From: Pseudomonadota bacterium
GTDB taxonomy: Bacteria; Pseudomonadota; Gammaproteobacteria; Xanthomonadales; Xanthomonadaceae
Assembly: GCA_023457475.1 (NCBI GenBank)
Contig: JAEWLO010000338.1
Coordinates: 1 to 9,590 of the forward strand
Direction of reading: 5' to 3'
DNA length: 9,590 bases
The translations under genes were made by a program, and so were the position numbers. The notes beneath the pieces are model-generated. The model saw nothing but the letters and a program-made list of their open reading frames with translations, had not been told where the DNA came from and ran no database searches. This document shows positions 1-7,126 of this stretch, piece after piece; position 1 is the stretch's first letter; every line of letters begins with the position of its first letter.

Positions 1-372
1 ATCCTGCTGCACAAGGCCGGCGTGATCACGCTCAAGGATCCGACCAACGCGCTGGCAACCCAGCGCGACATCACCGCCAACCCGAAGCAGCTGAAGTTCC
101 GCGAGCTGGATTCGGCCATGCTGCCGCGGGTGCTGGACCAGGTGGATCTGGCCCTGATCAACACCAACTATGCGCTCGACGCAGGTCTGAACCCGACCCA
201 GGACGCACTGGCGATCGAGAGCAAGGATTCGCCGTACGTGAACTTCCTGGTCGCGCGCCCGGACAACAAGGACGATGCCCGCGTGCAGCAGCTGGCCAAG
301 GCGCTGACCAGCCCCGAGGTCAAGGCGTTCATTGAAGAGAAATACAAGGGAGCCGTACTGCCAGCCTTCTGA
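1..372 (+). CDS. metQ: D-methionine-binding lipoprotein MetQ, C-terminal part (5' truncated by window)
   Basis: This is the last 123 residues of a MetQ/NlpA-family substrate-binding protein, the periplasmic, membrane-anchored component that hands methionine to the MetN-MetI ABC importer. The frame is open from the first base and ends at TGA 370-372. The signal peptide and lipobox would lie upstream of the window. Family hallmarks are visible: an ITLKDPTN segment near the left edge, then LDQVDLALINTNYALDAGL, which lines the ligand cleft in this family, then DSPYVNFLVAR and a closing helix ending YKGAVLPAF. MetN and MetI are probably just upstream, but this cannot be seen. The gene converges on glpK, with two inverted hairpin repeats between them that may end transcription from both sides. 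The family call is firm. Preference for L- or D-methionine cannot be read from this fragment. Confidence 0.93.
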   Translation: MLLHKAGVITLKDPTNALATQRDITANPKQLKFRELDSAMLPRVLDQVDLALINTNYALDAGLNPTQDALAIESKDSPYVNFLVARPDNKDDARVQQLAKALTSPEVKAFIEEKYKGAVLPAF

Positions 373-393
373 CCGAAGCACGTAACAACCAGC

Positions 394-416
394 GTAGAGC
401 CACGCCCTGCGTGGCT
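394..416 (+). repeat. SMAG (GTAG REP-like) hairpin, plus orientation
   Basis: GTAG at 394-397 is followed directly by a perfect 8-bp stem, AGCCACGC (398-405) with GCGTGGCT (409-416), around a CCT loop. A GTAG foot plus a short GC-rich imperfect or perfect palindrome is the definition of the SMAG family in Stenotrophomonas, which is thought to be mobilised by RAYT transposases. It sits 21 nt after the metQ stop and is paired with an inverted copy at 458-480. No T-run follows, so a classical intrinsic terminator is not shown. Confidence 0.85.
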
Positions 417-457
417 GGCCGCGCACCGCGCGGCAATGAGCGGAACCGATACCGCGA

Positions 458-480
458 AGCCACGCAAGGCGTGGCTCTAC
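458..480 (-). repeat. SMAG (GTAG REP-like) hairpin, minus orientation, partner of 394-416
   Basis: The same stem as the upstream copy recurs: AGCCACGC (458-465), loop AAG, GCGTGGCT (469-476), followed by CTAC (477-480), which is GTAG on the minus strand. The two copies are mirror images separated by 41 nt. They can fold as two small hairpins or as one long cruciform with a 23-bp stem, mismatched only at one loop base. The element ends 3 nt before the glpK stop codon. It may stabilise mRNA 3' ends or separate the convergent metQ and glpK transcripts. Confidence 0.85.
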
Positions 481-483
481 GCG

Positions 484-1983
<1,500 letters not shown>

Positions 1984-1998
1984 TCGGGGTTCCTGAGG

Positions 1999-2020
1999 GC
2001 CGGCCAATGGCCGGCGCTAC
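1999..2020 (-). repeat. SMAG hairpin just upstream of the glpK ribosome binding site
   Basis: GCCGGCC (1999-2005), loop AAT, GGCCGGC (2009-2015), one base, then CTAC (2017-2020), which is GTAG on the minus strand. This gives a 7-bp perfect GC stem. In the glpD-glpK transcript the hairpin ends 4 nt before the AGGA that serves glpK. It is therefore well placed to influence glpK translation initiation or to protect a processed mRNA end. With the element at 2139-2161 it forms a divergent pair whose GTAG feet face each other. Confidence 0.8.
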
Positions 2021-2104
2021 CGTGTCATCGGTGTTTTATCGCCCGGGCGCGTGGCGACGCGTTCGTCATGGCGGCCCCGCGTTTCAATCGGGGCGCGGCC
2101 GGCA

Positions 2105-3667
2105 TTACCGCATATCGTCCACCGCGGGTGGGGGCTCGGTAGCGCCGGCTGTCAGCCGGCCCTCGGAATGCACCCTCGCGCGGTTTGCCCGCAGCTCCAC
2201 ATACTCCGCCACCGCCGCGCGCTGCACCGGGTCCATTTTCAAACCCAGGCGACTGCGCCGCCACAGCAGGTCATCCACTTCGCGCACCCACTCATGCGCC
2301 AGCATGTGATCGACCTCGCGCTGATACAGCTGCGCGCCGAAATGCAGGCCCAGGTCCGACGTCCGCTGCGCCAAGCCGAGCACGGTCGTGGCACGGCTGC
2401 CATGGCGCTGGGCCACGCCGCGCAGCAGCGCGATGGGCAGCTGCGGGTACTGCGCCTGCAGTGCGGGCAGAAGATCCTCCGTAGCGCCCCCGTCGCCGCC
2501 GGGGAGCGCGGCCCCGTGTGCGGTCCAGGCCGGTTCGTTGCGCACCAGCGCCGTCGCCAGCTTCTCCACGGCCTCTTCGGCCAGCACGCGATAGGTGGTG
2601 AGCTTGCCGCCCAGGACATTGAGTATCGGGGCCTGGTGCGCATCCAGTTGCAGCCGATAATCACGCGTGACCGCGGCGGCATCGTGGTGATGGTCTGCCA
2701 GCAGCGGACGGACGCCACTGAACCGCCAGACGACATCCTCGGGACGTACCGACGTACGCAGCCAGGCATTGACCGCGTCGCACAGATAGCCGACCTCTGC
2801 ATCGCTGGCACGCGCCCCCGCCGGATCGCCGTCGTAATCCAGATCGGTGGTGCCGATCAGGCTGAAGTCCTCCTCGAACGGCAGTACGAACACCACGCGC
2901 TGGTCCGGCTGTTGCAGGAGGAAGGCGCTGTCGTGGCTGTAAAGGCGCGGCACCACAATGTGGCTGCCCTGGACCAGGCGCAGCCCGATAGGCGCATCCA
3001 TGCCGGCGCGTTCGATCAGGTTGCCCGCCCACGGCCCCGTCGCGTTGGCGCCCGCCCGTGCGCGCCCCCGGGGGATCTCGCCATTGGTCTGGCGCAGCAC
3101 GGCAAGCCAGTGATCGCGATGGCGGATGAGCTGCTCGCAGCGCGTGCGCGTCAGGATGCGCGCCCCACGCTCGTGGGCGTCGAGTGCATTGAGCAGCACC
3201 AGCCGTGCATCATCCACGCGGGCGTCGCTGTAGGTGAAGGCCCTGCGGAAGCGCGGATTCAGTGGCGCACCACGCGGGTCGGTTCGCAGGTCGAGCGCGC
3301 GGGACCGTGGAAAGGCCTCGCTGACGGCATCCAGATGGTCGTACAACCACAGCCCTGCGCGCAGCATCCACTTCGGACGCAGGTGGCGGGCATACGGGAG
3401 AATGAAGGTCGTCGGCGTCACCAGATGCGGAGCCAGCCGATGCAGCACCTGCCGCTCCCGCAATGCCTTGCGCACCAGTGCGAACTGCCCGTATTGCAGA
3501 TAGCGCAGGCCGCCGTGGATCAGTTTCGTGCTCGCGCTGGAGGTGTGTGCGGCCAGGTCGTCCTGCTCACACAGGCACACGGACCAGCCGCGACCCGCCG
3601 CGTCCCGCGCGATGCCCGCCCCGTTGATGCCGCCGCCCACCACCAGCAGGTCCAGCATGTCATCCAT
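2105..3667 (-). CDS. glpD: Aerobic glycerol-3-phosphate dehydrogenase (FAD-dependent)
   Basis: Membrane-associated flavoenzyme that oxidises glycerol 3-phosphate to dihydroxyacetone phosphate and passes electrons to the quinone pool. The product is 520 residues. An FAD Rossmann motif, VGGGINGAGIARDAAGRG, lies at 10-27 and matches the first family signature. A conserved STKLIHGGLRYLQYG segment follows at about 50-64. The second signature, GGKLTTYRVLA, begins at 353. A C-terminal DAO_C-type helical domain completes it. The start is ATG 3667 (MDDMLDLLVV): GGAGG lies 6 nt before it, which fits better than the ATG at 3658 or the open extension to 3739. The stop is TAA 2105-2107. It is the first gene of a glpD-glpK pair; no glpF or glpR is present. 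The last 18 residues (503-520) are encoded by a SMAG repeat and the sequence beyond it, so the C-terminal tail is probably not ancestral. Function is very secure. Confidence 0.96.
   Translation of the reverse strand: MDDMLDLLVVGGGINGAGIARDAAGRGWSVCLCEQDDLAAHTSSASTKLIHGGLRYLQYGQFALVRKALRERQVLHRLAPHLVTPTTFILPYARHLRPKWMLRAGLWLYDHLDAVSEAFPRSRALDLRTDPRGAPLNPRFRRAFTYSDARVDDARLVLLNALDAHERGARILTRTRCEQLIRHRDHWLAVLRQTNGEIPRGRARAGANATGPWAGNLIERAGMDAPIGLRLVQGSHIVVPRLYSHDSAFLLQQPDQRVVFVLPFEEDFSLIGTTDLDYDGDPAGARASDAEVGYLCDAVNAWLRTSVRPEDVVWRFSGVRPLLADHHHDAAAVTRDYRLQLDAHQAPILNVLGGKLTTYRVLAEEAVEKLATALVRNEPAWTAHGAALPGGDGGATEDLLPALQAQYPQLPIALLRGVAQRHGSRATTVLGLAQRTSDLGLHFGAQLYQREVDHMLAHEWVREVDDLLWRRSRLGLKMDPVQRAAVAEYVELRANRARVHSEGRLTAGATEPPPAVDDMR
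2139..2161 (+). repeat. SMAG hairpin inside the 3' end of glpD
   Basis: GTAG at 2139-2142, one base, then GCCGGCT (2144-2150), loop GTC, AGCCGGC (2154-2160). This is a perfect 7-bp stem with the GTAG foot on the plus strand. It lies wholly within glpD and encodes GlpD residues 503-510 (GRLTAGAT), ending 31 nt before the glpD stop codon ends. It is one of the few elements here that overlap coding sequence. Confidence 0.8.
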
Positions 3668-3679
3668 TGGCCGCCTCCC

Positions 3680-3704
3680 CACACGTGTGACCACGACTAT
3701 CGTG
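3680..3704. promoter_or_regulatory. Two adjacent palindromes in the glpD leader, possible operator
   Basis: CACACGTGTG (3680-3689) is a perfect 10-bp palindrome. Two bases further lies CACGA-CTA-TCGTG (3692-3704), a perfect 5-bp inverted repeat with a 3-nt spacer. Both are between the glpD start and the upstream SMAG-like hairpin, about 13-37 nt before the ATG. A GATAGT hexamer on the minus strand within the second repeat could be a weak -10, but no convincing -35 is 17 nt away. The position suits a repressor site, for instance for a GlpR-type regulator. They do not match the E. coli GlpR consensus as I recall it, so the regulator is not named. Confidence 0.35.
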
Positions 3705-3739
3705 TGAATGGGGAGAAGGGGAAATGAAGGCGCACGCAA

Positions 3740-3771
3740 GATGCCGGCGCTTGGCCGGCATCCTGCGCTAC
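3740..3771 (-). repeat. SMAG-like hairpin between ompW and glpD
   Basis: A 9-bp stem pairs GATGCCGGC (3740-3748) with GCCGGCATC (3754-3762) around a 5-nt loop. CTAC (GTAG on the minus strand) follows at 3768-3771, offset by 5 nt from the stem. The foot and GC stem suit the SMAG group. The larger offset makes it a variant or a diverged copy. It is downstream of the ompW stop on the transcribed strand and could cap the ompW mRNA before glpD. There is no T-run. Confidence 0.6.
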
Positions 3772-3825
3772 ATCACATCACATCACATCGCGTCAGAACA
3801 TCACATCACATCACATCGCGTCAGA
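3770..3825. repeat. Perfect 28-bp tandem duplication with nested ACATC pentamer repeats
   Basis: Bases 3770-3797 and 3798-3825 are identical over 28 bp. Each copy consists of four ACATC units followed by GCGTCAGA. The array starts inside the GTAG/CTAC foot of the neighbouring SMAG-like hairpin and ends exactly one base before the ompW stop codon (TGA, plus-strand TCA 3826-3828). A further TCAGA copy straddles that stop. Neither the 28-bp nor the 5-bp unit is a multiple of three, so expansion cannot extend ompW in frame indefinitely. The nested simple repeats should be prone to slippage. Confidence 0.95.
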
Positions 3826-4461
3826 TCAGAAACGGGCACCGATACCGAAGCCCACGGTCCACGGATCCAGCTTGGCTTCCTGTCCGGTGCTGCGGCCATT
3901 GACGGTCAGGTCAGGGCGCGAATGCAGGTAACGTGCATCGGCGCGGGCGAACCAGGTGCTGTTGATGTTCATGTCCACGCCTACGGTGCCGATCGCACCC
4001 TTGGCGGTCTCGAGGCCGACATGCCCGACGTCGCTGGCCAGGTTCTCGTTGCTGAAGTTGGACTCGTAGTAGCCCACGCCCACGAACGGACGGAACACGT
4101 TATCGGCCTGGCCGAAGTGATACTGGCCGCTCAGCGCGATCGGCTGCTGCTCCACGGTGCCAAGCTTGGCACCGCCATCGGTGCGCACGCGGTGGTTGAA
4201 CTTGTCCGCCGCGCCCCACAGCTCCACCGCCCAGTTGTCGTTGATGTAGTAGCTGAAGCTCAGCGTCGGTGCCGGGCCGCCGTCCACCTTGTCGATGCCC
4301 TCGATCGGGTCGTTCTTCGGCTGCAGCAGCGCAACGCCGCCGACGACGGCAAAGTGCTTGCCCGAGGCCGTATCGGCCGTGGTGCTGTCCTGGGCAAAGG
4401 CCGCCGGCGCGAAGGCAAGGGCGGTAACGGTAGCCAGGGTCAAGGTACGAATGGAGCGCAT
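3826..4461 (-). CDS. ompW: OmpW-family outer membrane beta-barrel protein
   Basis: A 211-residue precursor of the OmpW/AlkL family, predicted to form an eight-stranded outer-membrane barrel with a narrow hydrophobic channel for small molecules. A clear signal peptide runs to about residue 23 (hydrophobic core, AFA before QDS). The mature part has alternating aromatic beta-strand segments such as PTLSFSYYINDNWAVELWGAA and FRPFVGVGYYESNF, the latter typical of OmpW. It ends in Phe (GFGIGARF), the usual sorting signal for BAM-dependent barrels. AGGAG lies 8 nt before ATG 4461, which supports this start. The gene stands alone: the neighbouring glycosylase gene diverges, and glpD downstream is separated by a hairpin and tandem repeats. 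The substrate is not deducible. E. coli OmpW is a colicin S4 receptor, and homologues have been tied to hydrophobic compound uptake and stress responses; neither is shown here. Confidence 0.9.
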   Translation of the reverse strand: MRSIRTLTLATVTALAFAPAAFAQDSTTADTASGKHFAVVGGVALLQPKNDPIEGIDKVDGGPAPTLSFSYYINDNWAVELWGAADKFNHRVRTDGGAKLGTVEQQPIALSGQYHFGQADNVFRPFVGVGYYESNFSNENLASDVGHVGLETAKGAIGTVGVDMNINSTWFARADARYLHSRPDLTVNGRSTGQEAKLDPWTVGFGIGARF

Positions 4462-4653
4462 GGGGGAATCTCCTCAGGTATTTTCTGTTCTTGGCCCCCG
4501 TGTTGCGGGGTGCGCTCAACGTAGGCCCGTCAACATGAATCGCGTCCGACGCACGTTAAAAAATAGTTGTTGTTGTTCAGCGTGCAGCGCGCAGGCGTTG
4601 AATTGGCCGCGTTCCACGCCCGCCGCGGAATTCATGCAGCTGGAGAGCGTGTG
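4462..4653. promoter_or_regulatory. Divergent intergenic region between ompW and the glycosylase gene
   Basis: This 192-nt gap must carry the start signals for both divergent genes. A conspicuous AT-rich patch at 4556-4578 (TTAAAAAATAG followed by TTG triplets) stands out from the GC-rich surroundings and is the likeliest promoter area. I could not fix a -35/-10 pair on either strand. The ompW leader also holds a small hairpin, CCCCG (4496-4500) with CGGGG (4506-4510). The ompW ribosome binding site is AGGAG around 4470-4474 on the minus strand; the glycosylase site is GGAGA at 4642-4646. Confidence 0.4.
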
Positions 4654-5175
4654 ATGGAACCGGTGCTGTGCATCGGGCTGCCTGCGCAGGCAGACGCCGC
4701 GTGCCGTGTGCTGGTGCTGGGTTCGATGCCGGGCGTGGCATCGCTGCAGGCGGCGCAGTACTACGCGCATCCGCGCAACCGCTTCTGGCCCCTGATGGCC
4801 GCGTTGACCGGGATCGATCCCGGCCTGGCATACCCACGGCGGCTCCAGGCGCTGCATGCTTCGGGTGTGGGTCTCTGGGACGTGATCGGTCGCTGCGAAC
4901 GCCGTGGAAGCCTCGATACCGCGATCGTGCGTGGCAGCGAGGCGATCAATCCGCTGCCCGCTTTGATCCACCAGTTGCCCCGGTTGCAGGGAATCGCCTG
5001 CAACGGGGCCGCCGCGGGCGCCGCCTGGAAGCGGCATGTGGTGCCCCTGCTGGACGCCCGTTCGGCCGCGCTGCCGGTATGGACGCTGCCGTCCACCAGC
5101 CCGGCCAACGCGGGCTGGTCGTTGGCGAGACTGCAGGCCGCATGGCAGCCGGTGGCGGACGCGCTGGCGCGCTGA
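4654..5175 (+). CDS. DNA-deoxyinosine (hypoxanthine) glycosylase, UDG superfamily family 6 type
   Basis: A 173-residue base-excision repair enzyme of the uracil-DNA glycosylase fold, of the branch that removes hypoxanthine (deaminated adenine) from DNA. The first active-site motif is GSMPGVASLQAAQYYAHPRNRFW at 23-45 (key residues Gly23, Tyr36-Tyr37, His39, Asn42, Phe44-Trp45). The second, LPSTSPANA, is at 145-153. The GSMPG and YYAHPxNxFW pairing is typical of the hypoxanthine-DNA glycosylase branch (COG3663-like) rather than of classical Ung or E. coli Mug. The start is ATG 4654 with GGAGA 7 nt upstream; longer in-frame extension to 4567 lacks a ribosome site and adds sequence foreign to the family. 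It lies on the same strand as aceF, 200 nt ahead, but a separate promoter before aceF makes co-transcription unnecessary. Substrate choice between hypoxanthine and uracil is inferred from motifs only. Confidence 0.87.
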   Translation: MEPVLCIGLPAQADAACRVLVLGSMPGVASLQAAQYYAHPRNRFWPLMAALTGIDPGLAYPRRLQALHASGVGLWDVIGRCERRGSLDTAIVRGSEAINPLPALIHQLPRLQGIACNGAAAGAAWKRHVVPLLDARSAALPVWTLPSTSPANAGWSLARLQAAWQPVADALAR

Positions 5176-5270
5176 GGGCTCGATCCGCCGGACAATACGG
5201 TACCGACTGGAAAGCCGGCGATCATCGACGCCACGGGCCGAAGGCCTTGACCGGCGGTGCCTGCAACAGC

Positions 5271-5284
5271 CTGTCCCGGGACAG
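5271..5284. promoter_or_regulatory. 14-bp perfect palindrome upstream of the aceF promoter
   Basis: CTGTCCCGGGACAG is perfectly self-complementary and lies 25 nt upstream of the putative aceF -35 box and 95 nt after the glycosylase stop. It could be an operator for the pyruvate dehydrogenase operon or part of a transcription end for the glycosylase gene, though no T-run follows. It does not resemble the PdhR operator of enterobacteria. Chance palindromes of this length are uncommon but not excluded in GC-rich DNA. Confidence 0.35.
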
Positions 5285-5309
5285 CGGCGTTGGAATTCGC
5301 CGCAACCGG

Positions 5310-5338
5310 TTGGCGCTGACGCTTCATAGCCCCACAAT
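5310..5338 (+). promoter_or_regulatory. Putative sigma-70 promoter of the aceF operon
   Basis: TTGGCG (5310-5315) and CACAAT (5333-5338) are separated by 17 bp and each matches four of six consensus bases. Transcription would start near 5345, giving a leader of about 30 nt that includes GGAG at 5364-5367, 8 nt before the aceF ATG. The spacing and position are good; the match is by eye only. Confidence 0.45.
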
Positions 5339-5375
5339 AGGCGATTCCCTACACCAGATTGCCGGAGTTATCCCC

Positions 5376-7103
5376 ATGGCCGAAATCAAGGAAGCACTTG
5401 TCCCCGATATCGGTGACTACAGCGATATCCCGGTAATCGAGGTGCTCGTCGCCGTGGGTGATACCGTCAAGAAGGATCAGGGTCTGGTGACCCTGGAGTC
5501 GGACAAGGCCACGATGGAAGTCCCGTCGTCGGTGGCGGGTGTGGTCAAGGAAATCAAGGTCAAGGTCGGCGACAACCTCTCCGAGGGCAAGGTCGTGGCG
5601 CTGATCGAGGTGGCCGAAGGTGCCGCCGCGCCGGCTCCGGCCGCTGCCCCCGCCAAGTCCGCTGCGCCGGCCCCGGCCACCCAGAGCGCCCCTGCAGCCG
5701 CTCCGGCTGCTGCCGCGCCGGCCGCCGCTGCCCCGGCCGCCGCCGGTGGCCCGGTCGAGGCGCTGGTGCCGGATATCGGCGATTACACCGACATTCCGGT
5801 GATCGAAGTGCTGGTCGCCGTCGGCGACACGGTCAAGAAGGACCAGGGCCTGGTCACGCTGGAGTCGGACAAGGCCACGATGGAAGTGCCGTCCTCGGTT
5901 GCCGGCGTGGTCAAGGAAATCAAGGTCAAGGTGGGCGACACCCTCTCGCAGGGCAAGGTCGTGGCCATCATTGAAGCCCAGGGCGAGGCCGCTCCGGCGA
6001 CCGCGCAGGCCGCGCAGGCTGCTCCGCCGGCCGCCGAGACCGGTACCAAGGTCGAGCCCGTCGCTGTCCCGGCCCAGCCGGACAAGCTGGCTGCGCGCGA
6101 GATCGCCGCCGCCCCGTCGGCCGGTGCGCCGAGCACCCCGCCGGTCCAGTTCAATGCCGACAGCGTGCTGCCGTCCAAGGTGCCGTATGCGACCCCGGCC
6201 GTGCGCGTGTTCGCGCGTGAGCTCGGCGTGGACCTGAACCAGCTCAGTGGCACCGAGAAGGGCGGCCGCATCACCAAGTCCGACGTGCAGAAGTTCGTCA
6301 AGTCGGTGCTGACCGGTGGCGCGGCTGCCGGTGCCCCGGCGGGTGCCGTCGCCGCCGGTGGTGGTCTGAATCTGCTGCCGTGGCCGAAGGTCGACTTCAG
6401 CAAGTTCGGCGAAGTTGAAACCCAGCCGCTGTCGCGCATCAAGAAGATCTCCGGTGCCAACCTCGCCCGCAACTGGGCGATGATTCCGCACGTCACCCAG
6501 TTCGAACAGGCCGACATCACCGACCTGGAAGCCCTGCGCGTTGCCCTGAACAAGGAAAACGAGAAGGCCGGCATCAAGCTGACCATGCTCGCCTTCCTGA
6601 TCAAGGCCAGCGCGGCGGCGCTGAAGCAGTTCCCCGAGTTCAACGCCTCGCTCGATGCGGCCGGCGAAAACCTGACCCTGAAGAAGTACTTCAACATCGG
6701 CTTCGCCGCCGATACGCCGAACGGTCTGGTCGTCCCGGTCATCCGCGACGTGGACAAGAAGGGCGTGGTGCAGATCGCGCAGGAGACCGGCGAACTGGCC
6801 AAGAAGGCGCGTGACGGCAAGCTGGGTCCGGCCGACATGAGCGGCGGCTGCTTCTCGATCAGCTCGCTGGGCGGTATCGGTGGCACTGCGTTCACCCCCA
6901 TCGTCAACGCGCCGGAAGTGGCCATCCTGGGCGTCTCCAAGTCGTCGATCCAGCCGGTCTGGAATGGCAAGGAGTTCGCGCCGAAGCTGATGCTGCCGCT
7001 GTCGCTGAGCTACGACCACCGCGTCATCGACGGTGCGCTGGCCGCGCGCTTCACCACGTATCTGTCGCAGGTGCTGGCCGACATGCGGCGCGTGCTGCTG
7101 TGA
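5376..7103 (+). CDS. aceF: Pyruvate dehydrogenase complex E2, dihydrolipoyllysine-residue acetyltransferase
   Basis: Core subunit of the cytoplasmic pyruvate dehydrogenase complex: it carries acetyl groups on lipoyl-lysine from E1 to CoA. It has 575 residues. Lipoyl domain 1 spans about 1-79 with lipoylated Lys44 in ESDKAT. An Ala/Pro-rich swinging linker spans 80-128. Lipoyl domain 2 spans about 129-201 with Lys166. A second linker follows to about 268. The peripheral-subunit-binding domain spans about 270-310 (YATPAVRVFARELGVDL, GGRITKSDV). The acyltransferase domain covers about 336-575, with the active-site motif DHRVIDG holding His548 and Asp552. NWAMIPHVTQFEQADITDLE points to pyruvate rather than oxoglutarate E2. 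The start is ATG 5376, preceded by GGAG; the frame is open further upstream but without family homology. It is first in an apparent operon with the unknown exported protein and lpdA. aceE is not adjacent. Two lipoyl domains is within the one-to-three range of the family. Confidence 0.97.
   Translation: MAEIKEALVPDIGDYSDIPVIEVLVAVGDTVKKDQGLVTLESDKATMEVPSSVAGVVKEIKVKVGDNLSEGKVVALIEVAEGAAAPAPAAAPAKSAAPAPATQSAPAAAPAAAAPAAAAPAAAGGPVEALVPDIGDYTDIPVIEVLVAVGDTVKKDQGLVTLESDKATMEVPSSVAGVVKEIKVKVGDTLSQGKVVAIIEAQGEAAPATAQAAQAAPPAAETGTKVEPVAVPAQPDKLAAREIAAAPSAGAPSTPPVQFNADSVLPSKVPYATPAVRVFARELGVDLNQLSGTEKGGRITKSDVQKFVKSVLTGGAAAGAPAGAVAAGGGLNLLPWPKVDFSKFGEVETQPLSRIKKISGANLARNWAMIPHVTQFEQADITDLEALRVALNKENEKAGIKLTMLAFLIKASAAALKQFPEFNASLDAAGENLTLKKYFNIGFAADTPNGLVVPVIRDVDKKGVVQIAQETGELAKKARDGKLGPADMSGGCFSISSLGGIGGTAFTPIVNAPEVAILGVSKSSIQPVWNGKEFAPKLMLPLSLSYDHRVIDGALAARFTTYLSQVLADMRRVLL
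5394..5612 (+). repeat. Lipoyl-domain coding repeat, copy 1 (aceF)
   Basis: This stretch encodes AceF residues 7-79. Its protein matches copy 2 at 68 of 73 positions and copy 3 in lpdA at 59 of 71 comparable positions (hand count). At DNA level it shares an exact run of 29 bases around the lipoyl-lysine codon with copy 2, and another of 26 bases further on. Confidence 0.9.
5760..5978 (+). repeat. Lipoyl-domain coding repeat, copy 2 (aceF)
   Basis: This stretch encodes AceF residues 129-201. Only five substitutions separate it from copy 1: Ser to Thr, Asn to Thr, Glu to Gln, Leu to Ile and Val to Ala. The lysine codon for lipoylation is 5871-5873. Near-identity of tandem copies implies recent duplication or ongoing gene conversion within aceF. 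Confidence 0.9.
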
Positions 7104-7126
7104 GGCAGCGTCTGGTATCCGGGGTG

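Noticed and set aside
2075..2093. CCCCG/CGGGG stem with 9-nt loop between glpD and glpK, as a terminator
   Set aside because: Only 5 bp of stem, long loop and no T-run on either strand; not distinguishable from chance in GC-rich DNA.
2051..3727. 558-codon open frame on the plus strand opposite glpD
   Set aside because: Antisense shadow of glpD, which carries both FAD-dependent glycerol-3-phosphate dehydrogenase signatures on the minus strand.
3770..3825. Tandem 28-bp repeats as a CRISPR array
   Set aside because: The copies are directly adjacent with no unique spacers and contain simple ACATC repeats; there are no cas genes nearby.
4567..4653. 29-residue N-terminal extension of the glycosylase
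   Set aside because: No ribosome binding site before ATG 4567, and GGAGA sits 7 nt before ATG 4654, where family homology begins.
5618..5759. GCC/CCG-rich stretch in aceF resembling a low-complexity or triplet repeat
   Set aside because: It encodes the Ala/Pro swinging linker between lipoyl domains, a normal feature of E2 proteins.
5349..7019. 556-codon open frame on the minus strand opposite aceF
   Set aside because: Antisense shadow of aceF; Arg/Gly/His-rich composition with mirrored repeats from the lipoyl domains and linkers, and no ribosome site or domain signature.
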